A stretch of DNA of 64,000 nucleotides from Methylomonas sp. AM2-LC. Its GTDB lineage: Bacteria > Pseudomonadota > Gammaproteobacteria > Methylococcales > Methylomonadaceae. The position numbers and the translations under genes are program-made. Under the pieces are notes generated by a model. That model saw only the letters and a program-made list of their open reading frames with translations. It was not told the DNA's origin and did no database searches. Each line of letters starts with the position of its first letter. Positions within the stretch are counted from its first letter, which is position 1. The stretch is taken from positions 2,666,001 to 2,730,000 of the forward strand of contig NZ_CP157005.1 of assembly GCF_039904985.1 (NCBI RefSeq). Direction: 5' to 3'. Of the stretch, positions 55,192 to 63,244 are shown one piece after another.

Positions 55192-55953
55192 ATGTCTGTT
55201 TTTCCTGATGCTGTTGGCCGTTTTTTTCATCGTACCGCTTCACCGCCGCATTTTTATGCCTTAGCGGATCGGTTGTTACCCTGGTTGACAGTGATCTTTG
55301 GGGTGCTTTTACTGGCAGGTTTGTATGGTGGTTTGTATTTGGCCCCATCCGATTATCAGCAGGGTGATAGTTATCGCATTATCTATATCCATGTGCCAGC
55401 GGCCTGGATGTCTTTGTTCATTTATGTGTTAATGGCCATTATGGGCGGTATTGCTCTGGTTTGGCGTATCAAGCTGGCTGAAGTGATGTTGATTAGCAGT
55501 GCGCCCATTGGCGCCGGTTTTACCTTTATTGCGCTGGTAACCGGCTCATTATGGGGCAAACCTATGTGGGGAACCTGGTGGGTATGGGATGCCAGGCTCA
55601 CTTCAGAATTGATACTGTTATTTTTGTATTTAGGCATTATCAGCTTGCATGGCGCGATTGAAGATCAGCGCAATGCCGCGCGTGCTGTTTCTATATTGGC
55701 CTTGGTTGGGGTGGTGAATATTCCCATTATCCATTATTCAGTTGAATGGTGGAACACCTTGCATCAGGGGCCTACTGTTACCAAAATGGATAAACCCTCT
55801 ATACACGTTACCATGCTGGTGCCATTACTGATTATGGCAATAGCTTTTAAATTTTATTACCTTATTGCTGTTTTACAAGCGGCGAAACTGGAATTACTCA
55901 AACGTGAATCGGGTTCGCAATGGGTGAAATCGCTGCTGGAGAATCAGGTATGA
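55192..55953 (+). CDS. ccmC: Heme-handling protein CcmC
   Basis: About 253 residues with six membrane helices. The tryptophan-rich heme motif is present: W-G-T-W-W-V-W-D-A-R-L-T-S (MWGTWWVWDARLTSEL), flanked by conserved histidines (YIHVPAAW and INIPIIHYSVEWWNTLHQG-like region). It loads heme onto CcmE in the periplasm. The ATG at 55192 lies 1 base after the ccmB stop; an in-frame GTG at 55180 would overlap ccmB and is less likely. Its stop overlaps the ccmD start. Confidence 0.96.
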   Translation: MSVFPDAVGRFFHRTASPPHFYALADRLLPWLTVIFGVLLLAGLYGGLYLAPSDYQQGDSYRIIYIHVPAAWMSLFIYVLMAIMGGIALVWRIKLAEVMLISSAPIGAGFTFIALVTGSLWGKPMWGTWWVWDARLTSELILLFLYLGIISLHGAIEDQRNAARAVSILALVGVVNIPIIHYSVEWWNTLHQGPTVTKMDKPSIHVTMLVPLLIMAIAFKFYYLIAVLQAAKLELLKRESGSQWVKSLLENQV

Positions 55954-56114
55954 CCCTGCAAACTTTTTTTGCCATGGGTGGTTATGCATTCTATGTATGG
56001 TCGGCTTATGGCATTACCTTTCTGGTGTTGTTAATCAATATTGTGTTACCTATTGTGCAGCGTAAACAATTGCTACGCCAATTATCTCTTAGACAAAAAC
56101 GCGGAAACCGATGA
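55950..56114 (+). CDS. ccmD: Small membrane protein CcmD
   Basis: A 54-residue protein with one membrane helix (GGYAFYVWSAYGITFLVLLINIVLP) and a basic cytoplasmic tail (QRKQLLRQLSLRQKRGNR), the CcmD pattern (M-G-G-Y-A-F-Y-V-W-x-A-Y-G). It stabilises the CcmC-CcmE complex and helps release holo-CcmE. The ATG at 55950 overlaps the ccmC stop (ATGA); longer in-frame starts upstream lie inside ccmC and are unlikely. Confidence 0.93.
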   Translation: MTLQTFFAMGGYAFYVWSAYGITFLVLLINIVLPIVQRKQLLRQLSLRQKRGNR

Positions 56115-56545
56115 AACCAGCCAGAAAACGCCGTTTGATGTTGATCGCTTTAATGTTGCTGGGTTTGGGGCTGGCGGCTGCTTTTGCTCTGCAAGCATTT
56201 AATCAAAACCTGATGTATTTCTTTTCAACTACCGATGTGGTCGAGGGCAAAGCGCCATCGAATGCTGCTTTTCGTTTGGGCGGGATGGTGGTAAAAGGCA
56301 GTGTGCAACGTCCCGATGCCAGTTTGTTGGTGCGCTTTACTTTAAGCGATTTCAGTAAAGAAGTTGTGGTTGAATATACCGGAATTTTGCCGGATTTATT
56401 TAGAGAAGGGCAGGGTATTGTGGCAAAAGGCCGCTTGGATGCGCGTGGTGTGTTTATCGCTGAAGAAGTGTTGGCCAAACACGATGAAAATTATATGCCG
56501 CCGGAAGTAGCGGGCAGTCTAAAAAAACCTATGGAGTCAAAATGA
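56111..56545 (+). CDS. ccmE: Heme chaperone CcmE
   Basis: A 144-residue protein with an N-terminal signal anchor (about residues 9-29) and an OB-fold periplasmic domain. The heme-binding H124 sits in the H-x-x-x-Y motif (LAKHDENYMPPEV). It carries heme covalently from CcmC to the CcmF ligation complex. It overlaps both ccmD and ccmF by 4 bases. Confidence 0.96.
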   Translation: MKPARKRRLMLIALMLLGLGLAAAFALQAFNQNLMYFFSTTDVVEGKAPSNAAFRLGGMVVKGSVQRPDASLLVRFTLSDFSKEVVVEYTGILPDLFREGQGIVAKGRLDARGVFIAEEVLAKHDENYMPPEVAGSLKKPMESK

Positions 56546-58491
56546 TCCCGGAGTTAGGGCATTTCGCATTAATACTGGCCTTGTGTATGGCTGTGATACA
56601 GGGCTTGTTACCGATTATCGGTGCTGCACGTTCTATCAGCGGCTGGGTAGCCTTGGCAAAGCCTACGGCTTATGGACAATTATTGTTTATGGGCTTAGCT
56701 TATGCCAGCTTAACCTATAGCTGTATAACACATGATTTTAGTGTGGCCTATATTGCCCAAAATTCGAATACCGCATTACCGTTAATCTATTTAATATCCG
56801 GTGTATGGGGCGCACACGAAGGCTCTTTATTGTTGTGGGGTTTGTGTTTATCGATTTGGACAGGTTTGGTGGCTGCTTTTAGCAAGTCTATACCCGATGT
56901 TACTCGGGCACGCGTGTTAGGTGTTATGGGCTTGGTGAGTGTGGGTTTTATCCTGTTTTTATTATTTACCTCCAATCCTTTTACGCGCTTGTTTCCGTCT
57001 CCTGTGGAAGGCCGTGATTTGAATCCGTTATTGCAAGACCCAGGTCTTGCCATACATCCGCCTATGCTTTACATGGGCTATGTCGGTTTTTCGGTGGCTT
57101 TTGCCTTTTCCATTGCGGCTTTATTAGAAGGCCGGTTAGACAGCGCCTGGGCGCGCTGGTCGCGTCCCTGGACTAATGTTGCCTGGACGTTTTTAACCAT
57201 GGGTATCACCTTAGGCAGTTGGTGGGCTTACTATGAATTAGGCTGGGGCGGCTGGTGGTTTTGGGACCCCGTTGAAAATGCCTCGTTTATGCCGTGGCTG
57301 GTTGGTACCGCACTGACGCATTCGCTGGCAGCTACCGAAAAGCGTGGGGTGTTTAAAACCTGGACCGTGTTACTGGCTATTTTTGCGTTTTCTTTAAGCT
57401 TACTGGGTACTTTTTTAGTGCGTTCTGGGGTATTGACGTCTGTGCATGCCTTTGCCAGCGATCCAACCCGTGGTGTATTTATTCTGGTATTTTTATCGGT
57501 AGTGGTGGGCGGTTCTTTATTGCTTTACGCTATTCGCGCCCCGCAAGTGGTAAGTACGGCTCGCTTTGAAATGGTCTCCAAAGAATCTGTGCTATTAATT
57601 AATAATGTATTACTGGTGGTGACTGCTGCCAGTATTTTACTGGGTACTTTGTATCCACTGGTGATAGACGCGCTGGGACTCGGAAAACTATCGGTTGGCC
57701 CGCCTTATTTTAATGCGGTGTTCATTCCTTTGATGGCTCCTTTAGCGTTGGTGGTAGGCTTTGGGGTGTTATTACGTTGGAAAAGCGATGATCTTAAAAC
57801 CTTAAGTAAACGTTTAATCGGTCTGGCTGTTGCTTGTGTGGTTATTGCGTTGGCTCTGCCATTATTAATGCCTTTTTATTCCTGGGCGGCAGCGTTGGGC
57901 TGTTTGTTGGCTTTGTGGACGACCTCTATATCGCTACTGGCCTTTAAAGAACGTTTGCAAACCTTTAGTTGGCAGCGTTTTAAGCAAATTCCCGCGGGGT
58001 TTTACGGTATGACGCTGGCGCATTTGGGTATAGCAGTGTTTGTGATTGGTATTAGTTTTACTTCGGTATACAGTATCGAACGCGATGTGCGCCTGGCACC
58101 TGAAGAAACCCTGGATTTGTTTGGTTATATTTTTCAGTTTCACGGTATTAAACAAACCGAAGGGCCAAATTATCGTGCGCAACAAGGTTATTTAACCGTC
58201 AGTTATAAAGGCGAAGTGGTGGCTGAGCTGGCACCGCAAAAACGTGTATACCGCGTACAAAAAATGCCGATGACCGAAGCTGCCATTGATGCAGGCGTAT
58301 TTCGGGATTTGTTTGTTGCCATTGGTGAACCCTTAGGCGACGATGGTGCCTGGAGCTTACGTATCTATTATAAAGCCTTTATCCGCTGGATTTGGATGGG
58401 TGGCGTATTCATGGCCTGCGGTGGTTTACTGGCGGCTTGTGATCGTCGTTATCGTATCACTCCAAAACAATCGGCCACTGCGCATGTTTAA
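56542..58491 (+). CDS. ccmF: Cytochrome c heme lyase subunit CcmF
   Basis: A 649-residue protein with about 14-15 membrane helices. The WWD motif is GWGGWWFWDPVENASFMPW (about residues 230-248), with conserved histidines near it (e.g. LAIHPPMLYMGYVG and AHEGSLLLWG). It attaches heme to the CXXCH motif of apocytochromes together with CcmH and CcmI. It overlaps ccmG by 8 bases. Confidence 0.97.
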   Translation: MIPELGHFALILALCMAVIQGLLPIIGAARSISGWVALAKPTAYGQLLFMGLAYASLTYSCITHDFSVAYIAQNSNTALPLIYLISGVWGAHEGSLLLWGLCLSIWTGLVAAFSKSIPDVTRARVLGVMGLVSVGFILFLLFTSNPFTRLFPSPVEGRDLNPLLQDPGLAIHPPMLYMGYVGFSVAFAFSIAALLEGRLDSAWARWSRPWTNVAWTFLTMGITLGSWWAYYELGWGGWWFWDPVENASFMPWLVGTALTHSLAATEKRGVFKTWTVLLAIFAFSLSLLGTFLVRSGVLTSVHAFASDPTRGVFILVFLSVVVGGSLLLYAIRAPQVVSTARFEMVSKESVLLINNVLLVVTAASILLGTLYPLVIDALGLGKLSVGPPYFNAVFIPLMAPLALVVGFGVLLRWKSDDLKTLSKRLIGLAVACVVIALALPLLMPFYSWAAALGCLLALWTTSISLLAFKERLQTFSWQRFKQIPAGFYGMTLAHLGIAVFVIGISFTSVYSIERDVRLAPEETLDLFGYIFQFHGIKQTEGPNYRAQQGYLTVSYKGEVVAELAPQKRVYRVQKMPMTEAAIDAGVFRDLFVAIGEPLGDDGAWSLRIYYKAFIRWIWMGGVFMACGGLLAACDRRYRITPKQSATAHV

Positions 58492-59017
58492 ATATTTAAT
58501 TCCCTTGTTTTTGTTTATTGGTCTGGCCGTATTTCTAGCTTTGGGTTTGAAACTTAATCCCAAAGACATTCCGTCACCTTTGATCGACAAAGCCGCGCCT
58601 GCATTTGTGTTGCCGATATTGGCAAATCCGGAAAAAAGCTTAGCAACGGCGGATTTAAAAGGCCAGGTTTGGTTATTTAATGTATGGGCATCCTGGTGTG
58701 TTTCTTGTCGTGATGAGCATCCCGTGTTAATACAATTGGCCAAACAGCAGATATTGCCAATTATTGGCCTTAATTATAAAGACGAAAGTGATGCGGCTAA
58801 TCTGTGGCTGGAAAAACACGGTAATCCTTATCAGCTAAGTATTATGGATAAGGATGGTCGTACCGGTATTGATTACGGTGTGTATGGGGTACCTGAAACC
58901 TTTGTGATTGATAAACACGGCGTTATACGCTACAAACACACAGGTCCTGTTACGCCTGCCGATGTTGAGCGTGTGTTTTTACCGCTCATACAAAAATTAC
59001 AGGCGGAGACAGTATGA
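58484..59017 (+). CDS. ccmG: Thiol:disulfide interchange protein CcmG/DsbE
   Basis: A 177-residue membrane-anchored thioredoxin-like protein. One N-terminal helix (about residues 3-23) is followed by the active site W-C-V-S-C in NVWASWCVSCRDEHP and the conserved GVPETFVIDKHG cis-proline loop. It reduces apocytochrome cysteines before heme attachment. The ATG at 58484 overlaps the ccmF stop; longer frames to 58343 lie inside ccmF. It overlaps ccmH by 4 bases. Confidence 0.95.
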   Translation: MFKYLIPLFLFIGLAVFLALGLKLNPKDIPSPLIDKAAPAFVLPILANPEKSLATADLKGQVWLFNVWASWCVSCRDEHPVLIQLAKQQILPIIGLNYKDESDAANLWLEKHGNPYQLSIMDKDGRTGIDYGVYGVPETFVIDKHGVIRYKHTGPVTPADVERVFLPLIQKLQAETV

Positions 59018-59475
59018 AATTTGTAATGGTTTTACTGTTGTTTAGCTATGCCGCACTGGCAAGTGCCGTGGTTGAATATCATGACTTTAAACAACCAGAA
59101 CAAGAACAAATTTATCTAAATTTGATTAAGGAGTTGCGTTGTCTGGTTTGTCAAAATCAGACTATTGCCGATTCCAATGCGGATTTAGCCAAAGATTTAC
59201 GCCGGCAAGTCTATGAAATGGTACAAAAAGGGCAGTCAAAATCGCAGATTGTGGATTATATGACCGAGCGCTATGGCGACTTTGTGTTGTACCGTCCGCT
59301 GTTTAACGAAAAAACGGCTTTATTATGGTTAGGGCCAGCCGTATTTTTACTGGGTGGGCTAGTCACGGTATTACTCATTATTAAACGGCGCAATAAACAA
59401 GCGACTGCGTCTGAACTGAATGCAGAACAGCAATCACGTGTGCAAAAGCTTTTGGAAAAGGGTGATCAGGAGTGA
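59014..59475 (+). CDS. ccmH: Cytochrome c maturation protein CcmH (short, N-terminal type)
   Basis: A 153-residue protein with a signal peptide and the redox motif L-R-C-L-V-C-Q-N-Q (IKELRCLVCQNQTIADSNADLAKDLRRQV), then a membrane helix at about residues 104-124 and a basic tail. It takes part in reducing apocytochrome c and in heme ligation with CcmF. Here CcmH lacks the TPR region, which is encoded by the next gene; the two overlap by 4 bases. Confidence 0.95.
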   Translation: MKFVMVLLLFSYAALASAVVEYHDFKQPEQEQIYLNLIKELRCLVCQNQTIADSNADLAKDLRRQVYEMVQKGQSKSQIVDYMTERYGDFVLYRPLFNEKTALLWLGPAVFLLGGLVTVLLIIKRRNKQATASELNAEQQSRVQKLLEKGDQE

Positions 59476-60695
59476 ATATTCAATTTTGGTTAATAGTCGC
59501 GACCATGATTGCTGTTGCGCTAATTATTTTGCTTTTGCCTTTATTAAAAAAGACTGAGCTAGTGGTTGTTGATGGTGAACAACGTAACTTAAAAATTGCC
59601 CGTCAGCAGTTGGCTGAATTAAAACAGCAATTGCAAGATGGTCGTTTACTACAACACCAGTTTGACGCCCAATATCAGGAGTTACAGGCTAATCTGAGTA
59701 ATGAGATCGATACGCGTAAGTCGGTTGCAATAAAGGATTCAAGCAATGGCCGCTGGATGATAGCTGTTATCATCCTGTTTTTACCTTTGCTGAGTTTAGC
59801 TTTGTATGTGGGCCTGGGTGAGCCGGAAGCGTTAAGCAAAATTGAAATGCAACAGGAAACCGATCAACATCTGAGTAATGTCAGAATGATGATACCGCAA
59901 ATTATTGAGCGCCTGAAACAAAATCCGGAAGATTTAGAAGGATGGCTAATGCTGGGTCGTTCTTATATGTATGTGCAAAACTATCCGGCTGCCAAAGATG
60001 TGTTTGCCCGCATTTATCAGTTTCAACCGGACAATGTTGAAGTGATGCTGAATTACGCGAACTGTTTAGCTATGAATAATAACGGTCAACTTGCAGGTGA
60101 ACCGGCAGAATTGATAGAAAAGGCAGTAAAAAAAGCACCGGATAATGGCAACGCTTTATGGTTGGCGGGTATGGCAAAAGCAGAAGAGGGCGATACTAAG
60201 CAGGCGTTGAATTATTGGCATAAGCTATTAGTGCAATTACCGCCCGATTCGGATGGCAGTAAACAAGTGCAACAAATGATAGCCGAACTGGCGGCGCAGC
60301 AAGCTGAAGAAGAGGCGGGCAGTGCTAGCCAAGCCAGTGTTGCTATTACCACCCGTATTCAAGTGAGTGTGGATATTGCACCCGCGCAAAAAGCCGCTAC
60401 GCAACCACAACAAACCGTATTTATTTATGCACAGGCGTTAAATGGCATGAAAATGCCGCTGGCCATTGTGCGTAAAAAAATGGCCGATTTACCGTTGACT
60501 GTGGAACTTAATGACAGTATGGCCATGCAACCCGGTATACATCTGGCTGATTTTAAACAATTAAAAATAGTCGCTAGAGTGTCTAAATCTGGCGATGCCA
60601 TACCCAAAAGTGGTGATTTAATCGGCAGCTCTGCATTGGATGTCACCACCGAATCACAGGCTGTCAGCCTACTTATTAATCAAGAAGTGCCCTAA
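59472..60695 (+). CDS. ccmI: Cytochrome c maturation TPR protein CcmI
   Basis: A 407-residue protein with two N-terminal membrane helices (about residues 3-24 and 90-112) around a cytoplasmic leucine-zipper-like loop, followed by a periplasmic TPR domain (LEGWLMLGRSYMYVQNYPAA, NALWLAGMAKAEEGDTKQAL) and a C-terminal beta domain ending in LDVTTESQAV. It holds apocytochromes by their C-terminal helix for ligation. Its TAA stop overlaps the ATG of hemN (TAATG), so translation is coupled. Confidence 0.93.
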   Translation: MNIQFWLIVATMIAVALIILLLPLLKKTELVVVDGEQRNLKIARQQLAELKQQLQDGRLLQHQFDAQYQELQANLSNEIDTRKSVAIKDSSNGRWMIAVIILFLPLLSLALYVGLGEPEALSKIEMQQETDQHLSNVRMMIPQIIERLKQNPEDLEGWLMLGRSYMYVQNYPAAKDVFARIYQFQPDNVEVMLNYANCLAMNNNGQLAGEPAELIEKAVKKAPDNGNALWLAGMAKAEEGDTKQALNYWHKLLVQLPPDSDGSKQVQQMIAELAAQQAEEEAGSASQASVAITTRIQVSVDIAPAQKAATQPQQTVFIYAQALNGMKMPLAIVRKKMADLPLTVELNDSMAMQPGIHLADFKQLKIVARVSKSGDAIPKSGDLIGSSALDVTTESQAVSLLINQEVP

Positions 60696-62074
60696 TGGAT
60701 CAATCAATCAAATTCGATCTGGATTTAATCCACCGTTACGACAAATCCGGGCCACGTTATACTTCGTACCCAACCGCGCTGGAATTACATGAAGGTTTTG
60801 CTGATGCCGAATACCGCCAGCACATAGACAAATCCAATGCGGCGGGTGGCCCGTTATCTTTATATTTTCATATACCGTTTTGCGACACGGTATGTTTTTA
60901 CTGCGCCTGTAATAAGATTATTACCAAAAACCGTGCGCATGCAGTACCTTATCTGGAAAGCTTGTTACAAGAAATCACCATGCAAGGGGCTTTGTTTGAT
61001 AAAAATCGCAAGGTAAACCAGTTGCATTGGGGCGGTGGAACGCCCACATTTTTAAGTTTTGAACAAATGCAAAGCCTGATGTTGGCTACGCGCGAACATT
61101 TTAATTTGCATAATGATGACAGCGGCGAGTATTCAATTGAAGTAGACCCGCGCGAAACTAATGATTTAACCATTGCGCAACTGCGGGGCCTGGGTTTTAA
61201 TCGCATTAGTCTGGGTTTACAGGATTTTGATCCGGCGGTACAAAAAGCCGTTAATCGTCTGCAAAGCAAAGAACAAACCTTTACCGTGCTGGAAGCTGCC
61301 CGGCGGGAAGGTTTTCGGTCCACCAATATTGATTTAATTTATGGATTGCCGCTGCAAACCGAAGACACTTTTGCCAGAACGCTGGATGAAGTGCTGGAGT
61401 ATGTGCCGGATCGCTTCTCGATCTTTAATTACGCGCACATGCCCAGTCGCTTTAAAACGCAGCGCCAAATTAATGAAGCGGATTTACCCGCGCCCTCTGT
61501 GCGATTGGATATATTGCAAATGGTGGGAAAAAAGCTGTCCGATGCGGGTTATGTGTACATAGGCATGGATCATTTTGCCAGACCGGACGATGAATTGGCC
61601 ATAGCACAACGTGAAGGCAAGTTATATCGCAATTTTCAAGGCTATTCCACGCATTCGGATTGTGATCTGGTGGGTATGGGGGTAACCTCAATTGGCCGGG
61701 TCGGCGATGCCTATATGCAAAATTTGAAAGAATTATTTGAATATAGTGAAGCCATTGCCGATGGAAAACTGCCTGTGTTTCGTGGTGTAGATCTGGATCA
61801 GGATGATAAATTGCGCCGCGCGGTGATTACACAGTTAATCTGTCATTTCGATCTAAATTTTAGTCGCATAGAACGCGAATTTAGTATCAATTTCAGCAGT
61901 TATTTTGCGCCGGAATTGGAAAACTTACAGATAATGCAAACAGATGGCTTGTTAACGTTATCAAGCCAGGGCGTCAAGGTGTTGTCAGCCGGACGTTTGT
62001 TGATTCGTAATATTTGTATGGTATTTGATAAATATCTGACACAGAAACAACAGCAGTTTTCCAGAGTGATATAG
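60695..62074 (+). CDS. hemN: Oxygen-independent coproporphyrinogen III oxidase (radical SAM)
   Basis: A 459-residue protein starting MDQSIKFDLDLIHRYDKSGPRYTSYPT, typical of the true HemN. The radical-SAM cluster motif is C-x3-C-x2-C-x-C (FCDTVCFYCACNKI), followed by LHWGGGTPTFL and EVDPRETN. It decarboxylates coproporphyrinogen III without oxygen in heme synthesis. Placed at the end of the ccm operon it ties heme supply to cytochrome c assembly, probably for low-oxygen growth. A weak terminator-like hairpin follows at 62122. Confidence 0.96.
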   Translation: MDQSIKFDLDLIHRYDKSGPRYTSYPTALELHEGFADAEYRQHIDKSNAAGGPLSLYFHIPFCDTVCFYCACNKIITKNRAHAVPYLESLLQEITMQGALFDKNRKVNQLHWGGGTPTFLSFEQMQSLMLATREHFNLHNDDSGEYSIEVDPRETNDLTIAQLRGLGFNRISLGLQDFDPAVQKAVNRLQSKEQTFTVLEAARREGFRSTNIDLIYGLPLQTEDTFARTLDEVLEYVPDRFSIFNYAHMPSRFKTQRQINEADLPAPSVRLDILQMVGKKLSDAGYVYIGMDHFARPDDELAIAQREGKLYRNFQGYSTHSDCDLVGMGVTSIGRVGDAYMQNLKELFEYSEAIADGKLPVFRGVDLDQDDKLRRAVITQLICHFDLNFSRIEREFSINFSSYFAPELENLQIMQTDGLLTLSSQGVKVLSAGRLLIRNICMVFDKYLTQKQQQFSRVI

Positions 62075-62121
62075 GGCAGGGCGAATCTATTATCGTTTGT
62101 TAGGTCAATTGGGTGATATTA

Positions 62122-62144
62122 GCGCCTTAAGTTGGTGCGTTTTT
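62122..62144 (+). terminator. Weak terminator-like hairpin after hemN
   Basis: Stem GCGCC/GGTGC (one G-U pair) with a 7-base loop, then G and five T. It lies 47 bases after the hemN stop. The stem is short, so termination may be incomplete. Confidence 0.4.
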
Positions 62145-62264
62145 ACGCTTTTGGTGCTATTTACTGGTGCGTTAGCGGGGCTTTTTAAAAATTAAAGTGG
62201 GTAAATTGCCTTTATTTCTGGATTGTATAGGTTGGCATATTTTCTGCTTTACTATTATCAAGTC

Positions 62265-62336
62265 TCCTGCTGAGTCTGTAACTAGTCATAATTATTGACA
62301 AAGGTGTCTCGATTTTGAATCAGACACCTTTTTTTT
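62265..62336 (+). ncRNA. Candidate small RNA (about 70 nt)
   Basis: A TTGGCA (62232-62237) and TATTAT (62253-62258) spaced 15 bases apart could be a promoter, and a strong intrinsic terminator ends at 62336. No ORF is present between them. Evidence is positional only; the terminator might instead belong to a long hemN transcript. Confidence 0.3.
62301..62336 (+). terminator. Strong rho-independent terminator
   Basis: Stem AAGGTGTCT/AGACACCTT (62301-62309 with 62322-62330), an inner GATT-TTG-AATC pairing, and a run of eight T (62329-62336). It lies 226 bases after hemN, so it terminates either a long hemN transcript or a separate small RNA. Confidence 0.85.
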
Positions 62337-62514
62337 GTCCCCTAAAATCGTTGATGTGCTGAACTGTGACGCATACTGTAGGTTTTATCAGTTAAGCTTC
62401 GCTAACATATATTTATGGATTGTAGCGTAACAGTGGCGATTAATGCGTCTCACGTTGCTTCCATACATTAATTCGCTTATTTTAAACTTACTTGAATGGG
62501 TAACGAGCAAAGAT

Positions 62515-62802
62515 ATGACAGAAAAACACAGCCCTCCAAAAAGTCGTTGGTTTAGCCCATGGCTAGGTAAGCAAACAGCCCAAGTTGCGGAAAATGAAGT
62601 TATACAGATGCAAGTTGTGACGACAGAAATAGCTGCTGAGGAGGGCGTTACCGTTTGTTATTGTTTTAATGTGGATGAAGAAAGTATAAAGTCAGCTATT
62701 AAAAAACATAAACTTTGCAGCGTTGAAGCGGTTGGCTTGTGTCTGGAAGCAGGCACGCACTGTGGTTCCTGTCATAGTCGTATACAGGCGTTGTTAGATT
62801 AA
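62515..62802 (+). CDS. BFD-like [2Fe-2S]-binding protein
   Basis: About 95 residues. The C-terminal ~50 residues carry the BFD-type cysteine pattern C-Y-C ... C-G-S-C (VTVCYCFNVDEESIKSA, then GTHCGSCHSRIQALL), as in bacterioferritin-associated ferredoxin and the BFD module of nitrite reductase. The N-terminal ~40 residues are a basic tail with no recognised domain. It probably binds a [2Fe-2S] cluster for electron transfer. The ATG at 62515 is preferred; an in-frame ATG at 62443 adds 24 unusual residues. No bacterioferritin gene is nearby. Confidence 0.75.
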   Translation: MTEKHSPPKSRWFSPWLGKQTAQVAENEVIQMQVVTTEIAAEEGVTVCYCFNVDEESIKSAIKKHKLCSVEAVGLCLEAGTHCGSCHSRIQALLD

Positions 62803-63244
62803 TTTTTTATCCAGCCGGAAATTCTTCTTTGCCGATTGATGCGGTTCGCTGTCGCTCACCACATATATGGACTTCCCCCCTATTGCAAGACAAATTTTAC
62901 CAAAATGAATGATTTCAAAAGTAATCAAGATTGCCGCCATATATTCGGTTTCAATTAGAGGTTGATTAATTTAACCACTGAACCTTGATGAACGTATTCG
63001 CGCGCTATTTCCACAAACATCCTAACGATTTTTAAAATCTATGTGCTTGAACGGGATAAATAGCACCGGTCTGACCTGTTGTTATCATCAATTGGATTTA
63101 CTTGCCTCCGCAATCTGTTTTACTCTGTGTTACACCATTCACTTTTAATCATATCAACTGAGGGTTATCCACGCCTTACCCAACACCGGAACCCTTCTAT
63201 CACGTGTAGGTGTTGGGTAAGGCGTGGATAACCCGGCCTACACG
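62803..63244. other. Non-coding region flanking the IS110 transposase
   Basis: No gene in these 442 bases. The part nearest the transposase contains the perfect inverted repeat at 63162-63234. The element's boundary is not visible, but this is the 3' side of the transposase, where IS1111-type members keep their non-coding end. Confidence 0.5.
63162..63234. repeat. Perfect 26-bp inverted repeat next to the transposase
   Basis: The left arm 63162-63187 (GGGTTATCCACGCCTTACCC...) and the right arm 63209-63234 (...GGTAAGGCGTGGATAACCC) are exactly complementary over 26 bases, with a 21-base spacer. A second pair, GTGTAGG / CCTACAC, brackets the right arm. The repeat ends 11 bases from the transposase stop. 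Confidence 0.85.

Larger units (their letters stand above)
62075..62514. other. Non-coding region between hemN and the BFD-like gene
   Basis: About 440 bases without a protein gene. It holds a weak hairpin after hemN (62122), a possible small RNA with its own strong terminator (62265-62336), and the start region of the BFD-like gene. No tRNA is seen. Confidence 0.55.
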
